From the NCBI GenBank assembly GCA_045546775.1, contig JAZQDM010000026.1:1-64000 (forward strand): DNA of 64,000 bases. Reading direction: 5' to 3'. The position numbers and the translations under genes were made by a program. This document shows positions 44,017 to 53,059 of the stretch, in pieces. The first letter of the stretch is position 1. Each line of letters opens with the position of its first letter. The DNA is from RGIG3002 sp045546775 (GTDB lineage Bacteria > Bacillota > Clostridia > Lachnospirales > Lachnospiraceae). Below the pieces are notes generated by a model that made no database searches, was not told where the DNA came from, and saw nothing but the letters and a program-made list of their open reading frames with translations.

Positions 44017-44640
44017 ATGAGCGAATTAAGCGTTGAAAGAATTTCTCAGGAATATTTTGATGTATTAAAAGAACTCGGAAACATTGGAGCGGGCAATGCA
44101 ACGACTGCATTGGCCCAGCTTCTCCAATGTAAAGTAGATATGAAAGTTCCGCAAGTAAAATTGCTGGAATTCAAAAATGTTGGCGCCATGATTGGCGGCG
44201 AAGAGCAGATTATGACCGGTATTTATCTTGGCGTAGAAGGTGATGTAACCGGAAGTATTATGTTTTTAATGGAAAAAGTGACAGCCAAGCATCTTGTTTC
44301 CAAAATGATGATGGGAATGGAGAGTGGCGGTGACCAATTCAATGAAATGGAAATGTCCGCATTGATGGAAGTCGGGAATATTATTACCGGTTCGTATTTG
44401 AACTCTTTATCTGATATGACGCGTTTGAAAATTTATCCGACCATACCTTCTATTGCAACAGATATGGCGGGGGCAATATTAAGTGTTCCGGCGATAGAAT
44501 TTGGTGTTTATGGTGATAGAATATTGCTGATTCAGACACAGTTTTCGGATGAAATGGAATTGAACGGATATTTTATTCTTGTTCCTGATGTAGATTCTTA
44601 CGCTAGAATATTATCTTCGTTAGGGCTTAATGTAGAATAA
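44017..44640 (+). CDS. cheC: CheY-P phosphatase CheC
   Basis: 207 residues. Two pseudo-symmetric active sites are present: ELGNIGAGNATTALAQLL near the N-terminus and MEVGNIITGSYLNSLSDM in the middle, both with the E-x2-N pattern. CheC removes phosphate from CheY and is stimulated by CheD, encoded next. Confidence 0.94.
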   Translation: MSELSVERISQEYFDVLKELGNIGAGNATTALAQLLQCKVDMKVPQVKLLEFKNVGAMIGGEEQIMTGIYLGVEGDVTGSIMFLMEKVTAKHLVSKMMMGMESGGDQFNEMEMSALMEVGNIITGSYLNSLSDMTRLKIYPTIPSIATDMAGAILSVPAIEFGVYGDRILLIQTQFSDEMELNGYFILVPDVDSYARILSSLGLNVE

Positions 44641-44677
44641 TTTCTTAAACAAATTGAGCGAGATTGAAGGAAAATAT

Positions 44678-45163
44678 ATGAGTGAGATTGTAAAGGTCGG
44701 CATGGCTGATTTGAAAGTGGTTAAGAGCCCGGACGGTGTTACTACACTTGGTTTGGGTTCTTGTGTTGGAATTGCATTACGTGATCCTGTTACAAAAATA
44801 GGCGGTCTGGCACATATTATGTTGCCGGATTCTACGGCAATTAGAAATAACAGTAATATCCCCAAATTTGCAGATACCGGTATAGATGAACTTGTACGCC
44901 AGCTTGTTGCAATTGGTGCAAACAGAACGCGGCTTGTGGCTAAAATTGCAGGTGGAGCACAGATGTTTAGCTTTTCCAGTAAAAACGACATGATTCGCGT
45001 AGGTGATAGGAATGTTGAGGCGTGCAAGAAGAAACTGGCGGAGCTTAAAATTCCGATTTTAGCACAGGATACAGGGAACAATTATGGAAGAACGGTTGTT
45101 TTCTTCCCTGAAAGCGGTGATTTTATCATAAGGGCTGTCGGAAAGAGCGAAGTAGTAATATAA
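44678..45163 (+). CDS. cheD: chemoreceptor glutamine deamidase CheD
   Basis: 161 residues from the ATG at 44678 after GAAGGAA; an in-frame TTG at 44654 is less likely. The catalytic Cys is in TLGLGSCVGIAL and the His in GGLAHIMLPDS, with the C-terminal GRTVVFFPESGDFIIR. It deamidates receptor glutamines and partners CheC. Confidence 0.94.
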   Translation: MSEIVKVGMADLKVVKSPDGVTTLGLGSCVGIALRDPVTKIGGLAHIMLPDSTAIRNNSNIPKFADTGIDELVRQLVAIGANRTRLVAKIAGGAQMFSFSSKNDMIRVGDRNVEACKKKLAELKIPILAQDTGNNYGRTVVFFPESGDFIIRAVGKSEVVI

Positions 45164-45181
45164 AAAACGGGGGACTGGGAG

Positions 45182-45499
45182 ATGAAAAGAAAATTAATAC
45201 CGCCGTTCGTAATGTTATTAGCAGGATTAATAGCAAGTATACGCACATACATGCTTCATTATGATTTGAAGCGTTCTTTGACGATTATTTTAGTTGTATT
45301 AGTGATTTTTTATTTGCTAGGTTCACTTGTAAAATTTATGCTGGATGTTTTTGAGAAAGATATCGCACAAAAGGCTATGGACGAGGGTGAAGTTATAGAA
45401 AAACAGGCAGATGGGGAGTCTGAAACAACAGAAGACGGAGAGGCAGTTAACAAAGAAGCTGCAAGCAAAGAATCTTCGGATAAGGAAAAGAAGGAGTAA
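45182..45499 (+). CDS. small two-helix membrane protein between cheD and sigD
   Basis: 105 residues. Two hydrophobic segments (about 5-22 and 31-53) are followed by an acidic Glu/Lys/Ser tail (SETTEDGEAVNKEAASKESS). GGGGGACTGGGAG precedes the ATG. I do not recognise the family; its fixed place in the chemotaxis part suggests a motility-related role. Confidence 0.65.
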   Translation: MKRKLIPPFVMLLAGLIASIRTYMLHYDLKRSLTIILVVLVIFYLLGSLVKFMLDVFEKDIAQKAMDEGEVIEKQADGESETTEDGEAVNKEAASKESSDKEKKE

Positions 45500-45533
45500 A
45501 AGAGCAGAATAAAAACTGTAGTTGGAGGGCGCT

Positions 45534-46301
45534 ATGGACGAAACAGGCAGAAAAAAACTATGGGATGAATATTCACGGACGAAATCTCCTGAAGTACGCG
45601 AAAAGATCATATTAGAGTATGCTCCGCTCGTGAAGGTGGTAGCGGGCAGACTTAGTATGTATCTCGGATATAATGTAGAGTATGATGATTTGGTAGGGTA
45701 TGGCATTTTTGGTTTGATCGATGCGATTGATAAGTTTGATTGCATGAAGGAAGTTAAGTTTGAAACGTATGCAAGCTTACGTATCCGTGGTGCAATATTG
45801 GATCAGATTCGCAAGATGGATTGGATTCCGAGAACAATCAGACAGAAACAGAAAAAGATTGATACGGTAATCAAAACGATTGAAGCTGAAAAGGGAAGAA
45901 ATGCTACTGACGAAGAAATTGCGCAAGGTCTTGGTATAAGTGAGGAAGAATATACAGACTGGCAAAGTCAGATGAAAATCAGCAATATTGTATCGTTGAA
46001 TGAGTATTTGGAACAGGGAAGTGAAGTTTCTGTTGAATATAACAACACGGCACAGTTTGACAGTCCGGAAGAAGTTTTGGAAAAAGAAGAACTGAAAAAA
46101 ATGTTGGCAGAGGCACTGGAACTTTTGACAGAGAAAGAAAAAAAAGTGATTGTGCTTTATTATTATGAAGAATTAACATTAAAGGAGATTAGTAATATTC
46201 TGGAGGTATCAGAATCCAGAATTTCTCAGCTTCATACAAGGGCATTACAAAAAATGAAAGCAAAAATGGGAAAATATTTTGGTATATTAGTTGACAAGTG
46301 A
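45534..46301 (+). CDS. fliA: flagellar sigma factor SigD/FliA
   Basis: 255 residues. Region 2 (YDDLVGYGIFGLIDAIDKFD, FETYASLRIRGAILDQIRKM), region 3 (IRQKQKKIDTVIKTIEAEKG), and region 4 (ALELLTEKEKKVIVLYYYEE and EISNILEVSESRISQLHTRA) are all present. It directs late flagellar and chemotaxis genes (flagellin, receptors). The ATG is supported by TTGGAGGG; the in-frame TTG in that site is discarded. Its place near the operon end matches Bacillus, where distance from the promoter limits sigD expression. Its anti-sigma factor FlgM is not in the window. Confidence 0.95.
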   Translation: MDETGRKKLWDEYSRTKSPEVREKIILEYAPLVKVVAGRLSMYLGYNVEYDDLVGYGIFGLIDAIDKFDCMKEVKFETYASLRIRGAILDQIRKMDWIPRTIRQKQKKIDTVIKTIEAEKGRNATDEEIAQGLGISEEEYTDWQSQMKISNIVSLNEYLEQGSEVSVEYNNTAQFDSPEEVLEKEELKKMLAEALELLTEKEKKVIVLYYYEELTLKEISNILEVSESRISQLHTRALQKMKAKMGKYFGILVDK

Positions 46302-46330
46302 TGATGTGAGAACCTGGGGAGGGACTTAGG

Positions 46331-47929
46331 ATGAGCAATGGGTATTTTCAATTGATTTGTGGGAAGAATGACATTCGATTAAAGCTTTTTCCTGCAACAG
46401 ATGACGGTAAGAAAGTGGATATTGGTGAGGTCATGGGGTATTTACAACAAAAAGGTATCTCCTATGACCTTTCTGCGTTAAATCAGGCAATCCTGAATTT
46501 GGGAGAAGAGCCTTCTGTAGTAGTTTTATGCTCCGGCGTAGGACACAAAGAAAGGGAATGTTGTAAAGTCGATGTTTCGGAAGACAGAATGACAGCTGTC
46601 GCAAGATTCTATGCTCCGGCAGAGGGTGGAGAATTGATGACAAAAGATGAGTTCATCAATGATCTTAATCACATGAAAATACTGAGGGGAATCGATGATA
46701 AAGCAATAGAGGCTTTTTTTGAAAACAGACAATATTGTACGGATATTGTTGTGGCAAAAGGAAGAAAGCCGGTACATGGAACCGATGCAAAAATTGAGTA
46801 TTTTTTCAATACTGATTTGCGCGTGAAGCCGACTATGAAAGACGATGGTTCGGTGGATTTCTTCAACCTGAATACGATTAATCATTGTAATCAGGGAGAT
46901 TTGCTTGCGAGATTAATACCGGAAGATCCGGGGGAACCGGGAGAGGATATTTATGGAGAGCGCATTAAGCCGCGTGATGTGAGCCGTGGCGTGCTTAAGT
47001 TTGGCAAAAATATTTCTCTGGGCGAAAACGGGCTTGAAATTTATTCTGATGTAAACGGTCACGTTACATTAGTAGAAGATAAAGTATTCGTTTCTAATGT
47101 ATTTGAAGTAGAAAATGTAGACAACAGTACCGGAAATATTGAATACGAAGGCAGTGTACAAATCAATGGTAACGTTGGCGAAAACTTTTCTGTAACCGCG
47201 AAAGGTAACGTAGAAGTGCGTGGTGTTGTGGAAGGTTCCTACATCGAGGCTGGCGGTGATATTATTATTGCCCGTGGTATGAATGGTATGGGAAAAGGAA
47301 CACTGAAAGCCGGCGGAAATATTGTATGCAAATTCCTTGAAAATGTGAAATCTGCAGTGGCAGATGGTTATATTACAACAGAGTCTGCTTTGCACAGTAC
47401 AGTGATGGCAAAAACGGAAGTTACTGTAAGCGGTAAGCGTGGGTTCATCACAGGCGGTAGAGTTTGTGCCGGAAACCTTATTAAAGTTAAAACACTCGGC
47501 TCCGCTATGGGAGCGGATACCATTGTTGAAGTAGGTACCGACCCGAGCGTAAAGTTGCGTTTTCAGGAGTTGCAAAAATCCATCGGTGAATTAACAAAGA
47601 TTTTGCGTTCGATTCAACCGATTATTGATGCCGGTAATCAAAAGATTGCCAAAGGCATGAAGTTAGAGGTAGAACAGCTGCAATACATTGTTTCGCTCAC
47701 AAAACTCAAAGAGTTGAAGAGCAAACAGTTAGAAAAAGAATCACAAGAATTAGAAGAAATCCAGATTGAGCTCGGCCTTATGTCAAACGGCCAGGTTATC
47801 GTGGAAGGCGAAGTGTATCCGGGTACACGAATTTGTATCGGAGATACTTCTATGGTTGTAAAGACAACTACACATTATTCCCGTTTTGTCAAAGAAGGCG
47901 GCGATGTAAAATTAAAGGCAATCAATTAG
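46331..47929 (+). CDS. FapA/DUF342 family protein
   Basis: 532 residues. An N-terminal domain is followed by a right-handed beta-solenoid region with repeats such as GSVQINGNVGENFSVTAKGN, VEVRGVVEGSYIEAGGDIII and TLKAGGNIVCKFLENVKSAV, then a coiled-coil (about 425-480) and a short beta end. This is the DUF342/FapA family (PF03961), frequent beside fliA in Clostridia. A polar or envelope-associated role is known for some members; none is proven here. Confidence 0.85.
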   Translation: MSNGYFQLICGKNDIRLKLFPATDDGKKVDIGEVMGYLQQKGISYDLSALNQAILNLGEEPSVVVLCSGVGHKERECCKVDVSEDRMTAVARFYAPAEGGELMTKDEFINDLNHMKILRGIDDKAIEAFFENRQYCTDIVVAKGRKPVHGTDAKIEYFFNTDLRVKPTMKDDGSVDFFNLNTINHCNQGDLLARLIPEDPGEPGEDIYGERIKPRDVSRGVLKFGKNISLGENGLEIYSDVNGHVTLVEDKVFVSNVFEVENVDNSTGNIEYEGSVQINGNVGENFSVTAKGNVEVRGVVEGSYIEAGGDIIIARGMNGMGKGTLKAGGNIVCKFLENVKSAVADGYITTESALHSTVMAKTEVTVSGKRGFITGGRVCAGNLIKVKTLGSAMGADTIVEVGTDPSVKLRFQELQKSIGELTKILRSIQPIIDAGNQKIAKGMKLEVEQLQYIVSLTKLKELKSKQLEKESQELEEIQIELGLMSNGQVIVEGEVYPGTRICIGDTSMVVKTTTHYSRFVKEGGDVKLKAIN

Positions 47930-47958
47930 TTGCCTAGCGTAAAAGAGGGTGTGAAAGT

Positions 47959-48276
47959 ATGGCAATTGGTTCAATATCTTTACAAGGACAAATTACTCGG
48001 GCACAGGATTTTTCGACGATTAAACAAAATGAGGATAACAAGCCTTTTATTGATCAGGGAAATTTTCAAGCCAAATTTGAAAAGGAAGTCAATCATAATT
48101 TGAATCGTGTGCGGGAAAGCGAAGACCCGGATAATCAGGGGAAAAAACATGATGCCAAAGAAAAGAGTAATGCAGAGTACAGCGGAGACGGTGGAAAACG
48201 CAGACAGCCTCAGAGGCAAGATGGTCATGTTCAGTTAAAAATGCCAAATTCGGGCGGATTTGATATTAAAATTTAG
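47959..48276 (+). CDS. small hypothetical protein in the flagellar operon
   Basis: 105 residues, hydrophilic, with the middle rich in Lys/Asp/Gly (DPDNQGKKHDAKEKSNAEYS) and a short conserved-looking N-terminus MAIGSISLQGQITRAQDF. No membrane segment. No family was recognised. GAGGGTG precedes the start. It lies between the fapA-like and swrB-like genes. Confidence 0.6.
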   Translation: MAIGSISLQGQITRAQDFSTIKQNEDNKPFIDQGNFQAKFEKEVNHNLNRVRESEDPDNQGKKHDAKEKSNAEYSGDGGKRRQPQRQDGHVQLKMPNSGGFDIKI

Positions 48277-48287
48277 GAGACTTAAAA

Positions 48288-49472
48288 ATGGGTGCACTAG
48301 AGATAGTTTTATTGATTGCAGGAGGAGCAATTTTTGCGATTAGTTTTATTCTTCCAAAGAAAAAGGAAGAGTTGGACGAAAGCACAAAACAGATGGCGGG
48401 AGAGCAGATTCGGGATATTCTTGATAAAGAAATAAAGGGCGTTCAGTCAAAGATTGAGGACGTTGTGTCTGAGACTATTGAAGAATCTTCTTCTGAAACA
48501 AAACGTACATTGGAAAAAATGACCAATGAAAAAATTATGGCAATCAATGAATATTCAGACACCGTCATTGATGATATTAGCAAAAATCATAAAGAAGTTC
48601 TTTTTCTCTATGATATGTTAAACGATAAGCATGTGACGATTCGTAATACAGTAACGGAAGTGGAAAAAACGGTTACAGAAGTTACACAGACAGCAAAGGA
48701 TATTGAAATTTCAACAAGAGAAAATGCAAAAGAAATCAAAAGTTCCGCAGAAACGGTAAAACGTGCGGTAGATATTACAAATCGGGCGGAAAAAGCAGCA
48801 GAACTGACTGCTCAAAATATTGAGTTGGATGTACGGCGCATTGTGGAAGACACCATTCGAGGAAAAGTAGAAGATACGTTGGAAAAAACGGCAGTGCCGA
48901 TGATACAGGAACGAGTGGATGAGATTTTGAGTGATGCTTCCGTATATATGGACCAGAATCAACCAAAGATTTCGGTGGGAAGTCAGGAAACTGCGAAAGA
49001 AGAAAACGCAAAAACAGAAGAAAAACAGACTGCTGAAGTTACAAAGCAAACGACGCGTTCTAAAAAGAAAACAACAAAAAAAGAAACTGCAGCAATGCAG
49101 GAACAGAAGGAAAAAAGTTCGGGCGAATCCAAGACGGAGAATGCAAGTGACAATGATTTCGTTGAAGGAATCGCTCTTACTGCGCCTAAAATTATTTTAG
49201 AAAATACCGAGGAAGAAAATCCGCAGTTTTATGTAGTGGAAGCGGCAGATTTGGAAGTGCGCCCTACACAGATACGAAACATGCCGGTGGCCGAAACGGT
49301 GGAACCGGTCGTACAATCCAAACCGGAAACAACACAAAAAAGAAACAGCAATGACAGAATATTGTCTCTTCACAAAGAAGGAATGTCCGTTGTGGCGATT
49401 GCCAAAGAACTTTCCTTAGGAGTAGGCGAGGTTCGGCTGGTTATAGATTTGTTTGAAGGGACGAAAAGATAA
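48288..49472 (+). CDS. SwrB/DUF6115-like membrane coiled-coil protein
   Basis: 394 residues. An N-terminal membrane anchor (about 3-22), long coiled coils rich in Glu/Thr/Lys (about 25-235), a Lys/Thr/Gln linker, and a C-terminal helix-turn-helix-like tail (DRILSLHKEGMSVVAIAKEL, SLGVGEVRLVIDLFEG). This plan and the place after sigD match SwrB of Bacillus, which promotes basal body assembly. Much longer than SwrB, so the assignment is by analogy. Confidence 0.6.
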   Translation: MGALEIVLLIAGGAIFAISFILPKKKEELDESTKQMAGEQIRDILDKEIKGVQSKIEDVVSETIEESSSETKRTLEKMTNEKIMAINEYSDTVIDDISKNHKEVLFLYDMLNDKHVTIRNTVTEVEKTVTEVTQTAKDIEISTRENAKEIKSSAETVKRAVDITNRAEKAAELTAQNIELDVRRIVEDTIRGKVEDTLEKTAVPMIQERVDEILSDASVYMDQNQPKISVGSQETAKEENAKTEEKQTAEVTKQTTRSKKKTTKKETAAMQEQKEKSSGESKTENASDNDFVEGIALTAPKIILENTEEENPQFYVVEAADLEVRPTQIRNMPVAETVEPVVQSKPETTQKRNSNDRILSLHKEGMSVVAIAKELSLGVGEVRLVIDLFEGTKR

Positions 49473-49475
49473 TAT

Positions 49476-50108
49476 ATGAAACTGAAGTGGTATTTGAGAG
49501 GACTTGGAATAGGAATTATCGTAACAGCACTTATTATGGGGATTTCCCTAGGTGGAAAAAAAGAAATGAGTGATGCAGAGATAATAGAAAGAGCCAGAGA
49601 ACTTGGTATGACAGAAGCGGCTGATGAAAATACAGGATTGTATGCCGATTTGGAGGAAGAAAGTGCCAAAGAAGCTACATCGGAAGAAGTGCTTACATCA
49701 GAAGCGGAGACCGAGACGGAAGAAGTGACAGTACCGGAGGAAACGACTGAAACGACTGAACCGGAGGAGTCTATCGTACCGGAGGAAACGGCAGCACCGG
49801 AAGAGACAACTGCACCGGAGGAAACGACTACACAGGAAGAGTCAAACGTACAGGATGTACAGGAGCCGGAAAGTGATAACAATATGATTGTTGCTGGGGA
49901 AATGGTTTCTATTACCATAGTGAGTGGCGATGATTCGTCTGTTGTAAGCAGAAAATTGGAAGCGGTAGGGCTTGTTGTATCTGCCCAATCTTATGACGAG
50001 TTTTTGTGCAACAACGGTTATGCAAGGAGACTTGCAACGGGGACGTATGAAATCGCAATTGGTTCCAGCGAAGAAACCATTGCAAAAATCATAACAAAAT
50101 CCAACTAA
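49476..50108 (+). CDS. membrane-anchored protein with MltG-type LysM-like domain, no catalytic domain
   Basis: 210 residues. One N-terminal membrane helix (about 6-26), then a long Thr/Glu/Pro-rich disordered stretch with repeated PEET units (about 80-125). The last 65 residues (VSITIVSGDDSSVVSRKLEA, RRLATGTYEIAIGSSEETIA) look like the LysM-like front part of endolytic transglycosylase MltG/YceG. The catalytic domain is absent, so it probably binds or marks the wall but does not cut it. It follows the swrB-like gene by 3 bases. Confidence 0.6.
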   Translation: MKLKWYLRGLGIGIIVTALIMGISLGGKKEMSDAEIIERARELGMTEAADENTGLYADLEEESAKEATSEEVLTSEAETETEEVTVPEETTETTEPEESIVPEETAAPEETTAPEETTTQEESNVQDVQEPESDNNMIVAGEMVSITIVSGDDSSVVSRKLEAVGLVVSAQSYDEFLCNNGYARRLATGTYEIAIGSSEETIAKIITKSN

Positions 50109-50176
50109 ACATTATGAAACTATGCGACATATATATGTGTTGCAACTAATAAAAACATATGAGGGAGTAAAGAAAA

Positions 50177-51118
50177 ATGGTAAATGAAAAATTACGCCAG
50201 CAAATTATGGGAGGATGCCTCCAAGCTTACAAAAGACATATGGCTGGAATGTGTAATGGTTATTACATCATTATTGAACCGGGGGAGAGAAAATATAATG
50301 TGAAAGTGAACGCGTATCATCCTCAGGATGAAAGAAATGTGTACGCGTATAACTTTTTAAATCAGATGCAGGCGCAAAACCGCAACATTATGCAAGTTCA
50401 GACGGGGACACATTATATTACCATTATGGTTATGGCACCGAACCGCAACAAAAATCTGCCGGATATCATAAATGCTATTATGGGACCTTTTTTGAACTAT
50501 TTATCTACCAACGGTTACAAAACCGGTTGTCAGGAGTGTGGCGGTGAGGTTACAAAGTACAATCAGTATGACATTAACGGAGCGCATCATTATTTGTGCA
50601 ACAGTTGCGTGGCCACTGTAGACAAAACATTAAAGATTACACAAGAAAAGATTAGAGCGCAGAAGAGCAATATTGTGCTTGGTATTATTGGCGCGATACT
50701 TGGAGCAATGATTGGTGGAGTGGCTTGGGTATTGGTCAGAAAAGCAGGTTACATAGCCAGCATCGTAGGAGTGATTACGATTGTGTGTGCGTTGAAGGGA
50801 TATGAACTTTTAGGGAAACATCTTAACCGTCTTGGGGTTATCATTTCGTCAGTTGTGTCTGTAGCAATGATTTATTTTGCGAACAGAATCAGTTATGCGT
50901 GGATGTTTTATGAAGAAATGAAAGAATATGGTGGCAGCTATTCCTTTTTTGAGGCCTATTCCGATGTCATCACCGTGCTGAAGCTTGGAGAGAATATGGG
51001 ACCGTACTATCAAGACCTTATAGTCGGCTTATTGTTTACAGGAGTTGGTGCGATTGGAATCATTATTGCAGCATTTAAAGAAAGCGGTTTTGATTACAAG
51101 ATTAAAAAAGTAAACTAA
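50177..51118 (+). CDS. membrane protein with CxxC-x18-CxxC motif, unknown
   Basis: 313 residues. A soluble N-terminal region (1-110) and a zinc-finger-like motif (CQECGGEVTKYNQ then CNSC, about residues 115-140) precede four hydrophobic segments (about 165-185, 190-210, 215-235, 275-300). AGGGAG precedes the ATG. No named family was recognised. It is the last gene before a strong terminator and may be co-transcribed with the flagellar operon across a 68-base gap. Confidence 0.62.
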   Translation: MVNEKLRQQIMGGCLQAYKRHMAGMCNGYYIIIEPGERKYNVKVNAYHPQDERNVYAYNFLNQMQAQNRNIMQVQTGTHYITIMVMAPNRNKNLPDIINAIMGPFLNYLSTNGYKTGCQECGGEVTKYNQYDINGAHHYLCNSCVATVDKTLKITQEKIRAQKSNIVLGIIGAILGAMIGGVAWVLVRKAGYIASIVGVITIVCALKGYELLGKHLNRLGVIISSVVSVAMIYFANRISYAWMFYEEMKEYGGSYSFFEAYSDVITVLKLGENMGPYYQDLIVGLLFTGVGAIGIIIAAFKESGFDYKIKKVN

Positions 51119-51144
51119 AGAATGTGTAAATATATGCAAATATA

Positions 51145-51175
51145 GGAAAAACCCTCTTGCCAGAGGGCTTTTCTT
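51145..51175 (+). terminator. intrinsic terminator ending the fla/che transcription unit
   Basis: GAAAA and CCCTC pair with GAGGG and TTTTC around a TTGCCA loop with one unpaired base each side (A and C), followed by TTATGTT. It lies about 27 bases after the last gene. Confidence 0.82.
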
Positions 51176-51185
51176 ATGTTACAAT
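51157..51185 (+). promoter_or_regulatory. rpsB-tsf promoter embedded in the terminator
   Basis: TTGCCA (51157-51162), which is the loop of the terminator hairpin, 17 bp spacer, then TACAAT (51180-51185) preceded by TGT for an extended -10. No other good promoter is visible before rpsB. The leader would be about 135 bases. Confidence 0.6.
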
Positions 51186-51220
51186 CACTCTGTTGTGACT
51201 AAAAAACACGCAGTTTTATT

Positions 51221-51256
51221 CGTCGCCGGTGCTCACCAACGCTTGAGTGGCTGACG
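51221..51256 (+). other. stem-loop in the rpsB leader
   Basis: CGTC, GCC and CTCA pair in order with TGAG, GGC and GACG around an eight-base loop, with GGTG, T and T as bulges. It sits about 70 bases before the rpsB start. Ribosomal-protein operons are often autoregulated through such leaders, so it may be an S2-binding site; this is an inference. Confidence 0.4.
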
Positions 51257-51327
51257 GAGATGTGTTGTTGGAAAATGGCAGCATGTAAGGAACTGCGGAA
51301 GCAAATGAACCAAATGGAGGTAAGAAA

Positions 51328-52065
51328 ATGAGCGTTATTTCAATGAAACAGTTATTAGAAGCAGGTGTTCATTTTGGACATCAGACAAGAAGATGGAACC
51401 CGAAAATGGCTCCGTACATCTTCACAGAAAGAAATGGTATCCACATTATCGACTTACAGAAATCTGTAGGTAAAGTAGACGAAGCTTACAAAGCACTCGC
51501 TGATATCGCTGCTGGTGGTGGTACAATTCTTTTCGTTGGTACAAAGAAACAGGCTCAGGATGCTGTTAAAACAGAAGCTGAACGTTGCGGAATGTACTAC
51601 GTAAACGAAAGATGGTTAGGTGGTATGCTTACAAACTTCAAAACCATCCAGTCCAGAATTGCTAGATTAAAAGCAATCGAAACAATGTCAGAAGACGGAA
51701 CATTCGATGTTCTTCCGAAAAAAGAAGTTATCGAATTAAAGAAAGAATGGGAAAAACTTGAGAAAAACTTAGGCGGAATCAAAGAAATGAAAAAGGTTCC
51801 GGATGCTATTTTCGTTGTAGATCCTAAGAAAGAAAAAATCTGTGTTCAGGAAGCACACGCACTTGGTATTACATTGATCGGTATCGGTGATACAAACTGT
51901 GATCCGGAAGAACTTGATTATATCATTCCTGGTAACGATGATGCTATCAGAGCTGTAAAATTAATCGTTGCTAAAATGGCAGACGCTGTTATCGAAGCAA
52001 ATCAGGGTGAGGCAGCTTACGTAGAAGAAGTTGCTGAAGAAGTAGCAGAAACAGAAGAAGCTTAA
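51328..52065 (+). CDS. rpsB: 30S ribosomal protein S2
   Basis: 245 residues: SVISMKQLLEAGVHFGHQTR, RRWNPKMAPYIFTERNGIHI, and DTNCDPEELDYIIPGNDDAI are diagnostic. Codon usage shifts to highly expressed type. Followed after 45 bases by tsf, the near-universal partner. Confidence 0.98.
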   Translation: MSVISMKQLLEAGVHFGHQTRRWNPKMAPYIFTERNGIHIIDLQKSVGKVDEAYKALADIAAGGGTILFVGTKKQAQDAVKTEAERCGMYYVNERWLGGMLTNFKTIQSRIARLKAIETMSEDGTFDVLPKKEVIELKKEWEKLEKNLGGIKEMKKVPDAIFVVDPKKEKICVQEAHALGITLIGIGDTNCDPEELDYIIPGNDDAIRAVKLIVAKMADAVIEANQGEAAYVEEVAEEVAETEEA

Positions 52066-52110
52066 TCAGTGAATAATGGAAACTTGTAAAGTAACAAGGA
52101 GGAAATAAAA

Positions 52111-53046
52111 ATGGCTATCACAGCAGCAATGGTAAAAGAATTAAGAGATATGACTGGTGCAGGTATGATGGACTGTAAAAAAGCTCTTAACGAGACAAAC
52201 GGTGACATGGATGCAGCAGTTGACTATTTAAGAAAAAACGGACAGGCAAAAGCAGAGAAAAAAGCTGGTAGAATCGCAGCAGAAGGTCTTTGTAAAGTTG
52301 CTATTAAAGACGACAAAACAGCAGCAGTTGTTGAAGTAAACTCTGAAACAGACTTCGTTGCTAAAAATGCAGATTTCCAGGCATATGTTGAAGCAGTTGC
52401 TGTACAGGCAGTTAACTCTGACGCAGCTGATATGGACGCTTTCATGGCAGAAGCTTGGAACGAAGATGCTTCCAAAACTGTAAAAGAAGCATTAGTTGAA
52501 AAAATCGCTGTAATCGGTGAAAACTTAGGAATCAGAAGATTTGAAAAAGTTGTTGCTGAAAACGGATGCGTAGTATCTTACGTTCACGGCGGCGGTAGAA
52601 TCGGTGTTATCGTTGAAGCAGAAACAGATGTTGTAAACGATGCAATCAAAGAAGCTCTTACAAACGTTGCAATGCAGGTTGCAGCTTTGAATCCGAAATA
52701 TGTTTCTACAGAAGATGTTTCTGAAGAATACAAAGCTCACGAAAGAGAAATCATCTCTGAGCAGATCGCTAACGATCCGAAAATGGCTGGCAAACCGGAA
52801 AAAGTTATCGAAGGTGCAGTTGCAGGTCGTTTGAACAAAGAATTAAAAGAAGTTTGCCTCTTAGAGCAGCCTTATGTTAAAGCAGAAGACGGAAAACAGC
52901 CGGTTGCTAAATACATCGAAGAAGTAGGCAAAGCTAATAATGCTAAATTAAGCATCAAAAAATTCGTTCGTTTCGAAACTGGTGAAGGTATCGAAAAGAA
53001 AGAAGAAAACTTCGCAGAAGAAGTTGCAAAACAGATGGGAATGTAA
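52111..53046 (+). CDS. tsf: translation elongation factor Ts
   Basis: 311 residues. The N-terminal UBA-like domain (VKELRDMTGAGMMDCKKALN) and the core motif TDFVAKNADF are diagnostic. EF-Ts exchanges GDP on EF-Tu. AAGGAGG precedes the start. Confidence 0.98.
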   Translation: MAITAAMVKELRDMTGAGMMDCKKALNETNGDMDAAVDYLRKNGQAKAEKKAGRIAAEGLCKVAIKDDKTAAVVEVNSETDFVAKNADFQAYVEAVAVQAVNSDAADMDAFMAEAWNEDASKTVKEALVEKIAVIGENLGIRRFEKVVAENGCVVSYVHGGGRIGVIVEAETDVVNDAIKEALTNVAMQVAALNPKYVSTEDVSEEYKAHEREIISEQIANDPKMAGKPEKVIEGAVAGRLNKELKEVCLLEQPYVKAEDGKQPVAKYIEEVGKANNAKLSIKKFVRFETGEGIEKKEENFAEEVAKQMGM

Positions 53047-53059
53047 TTTAGTTAGCGAC

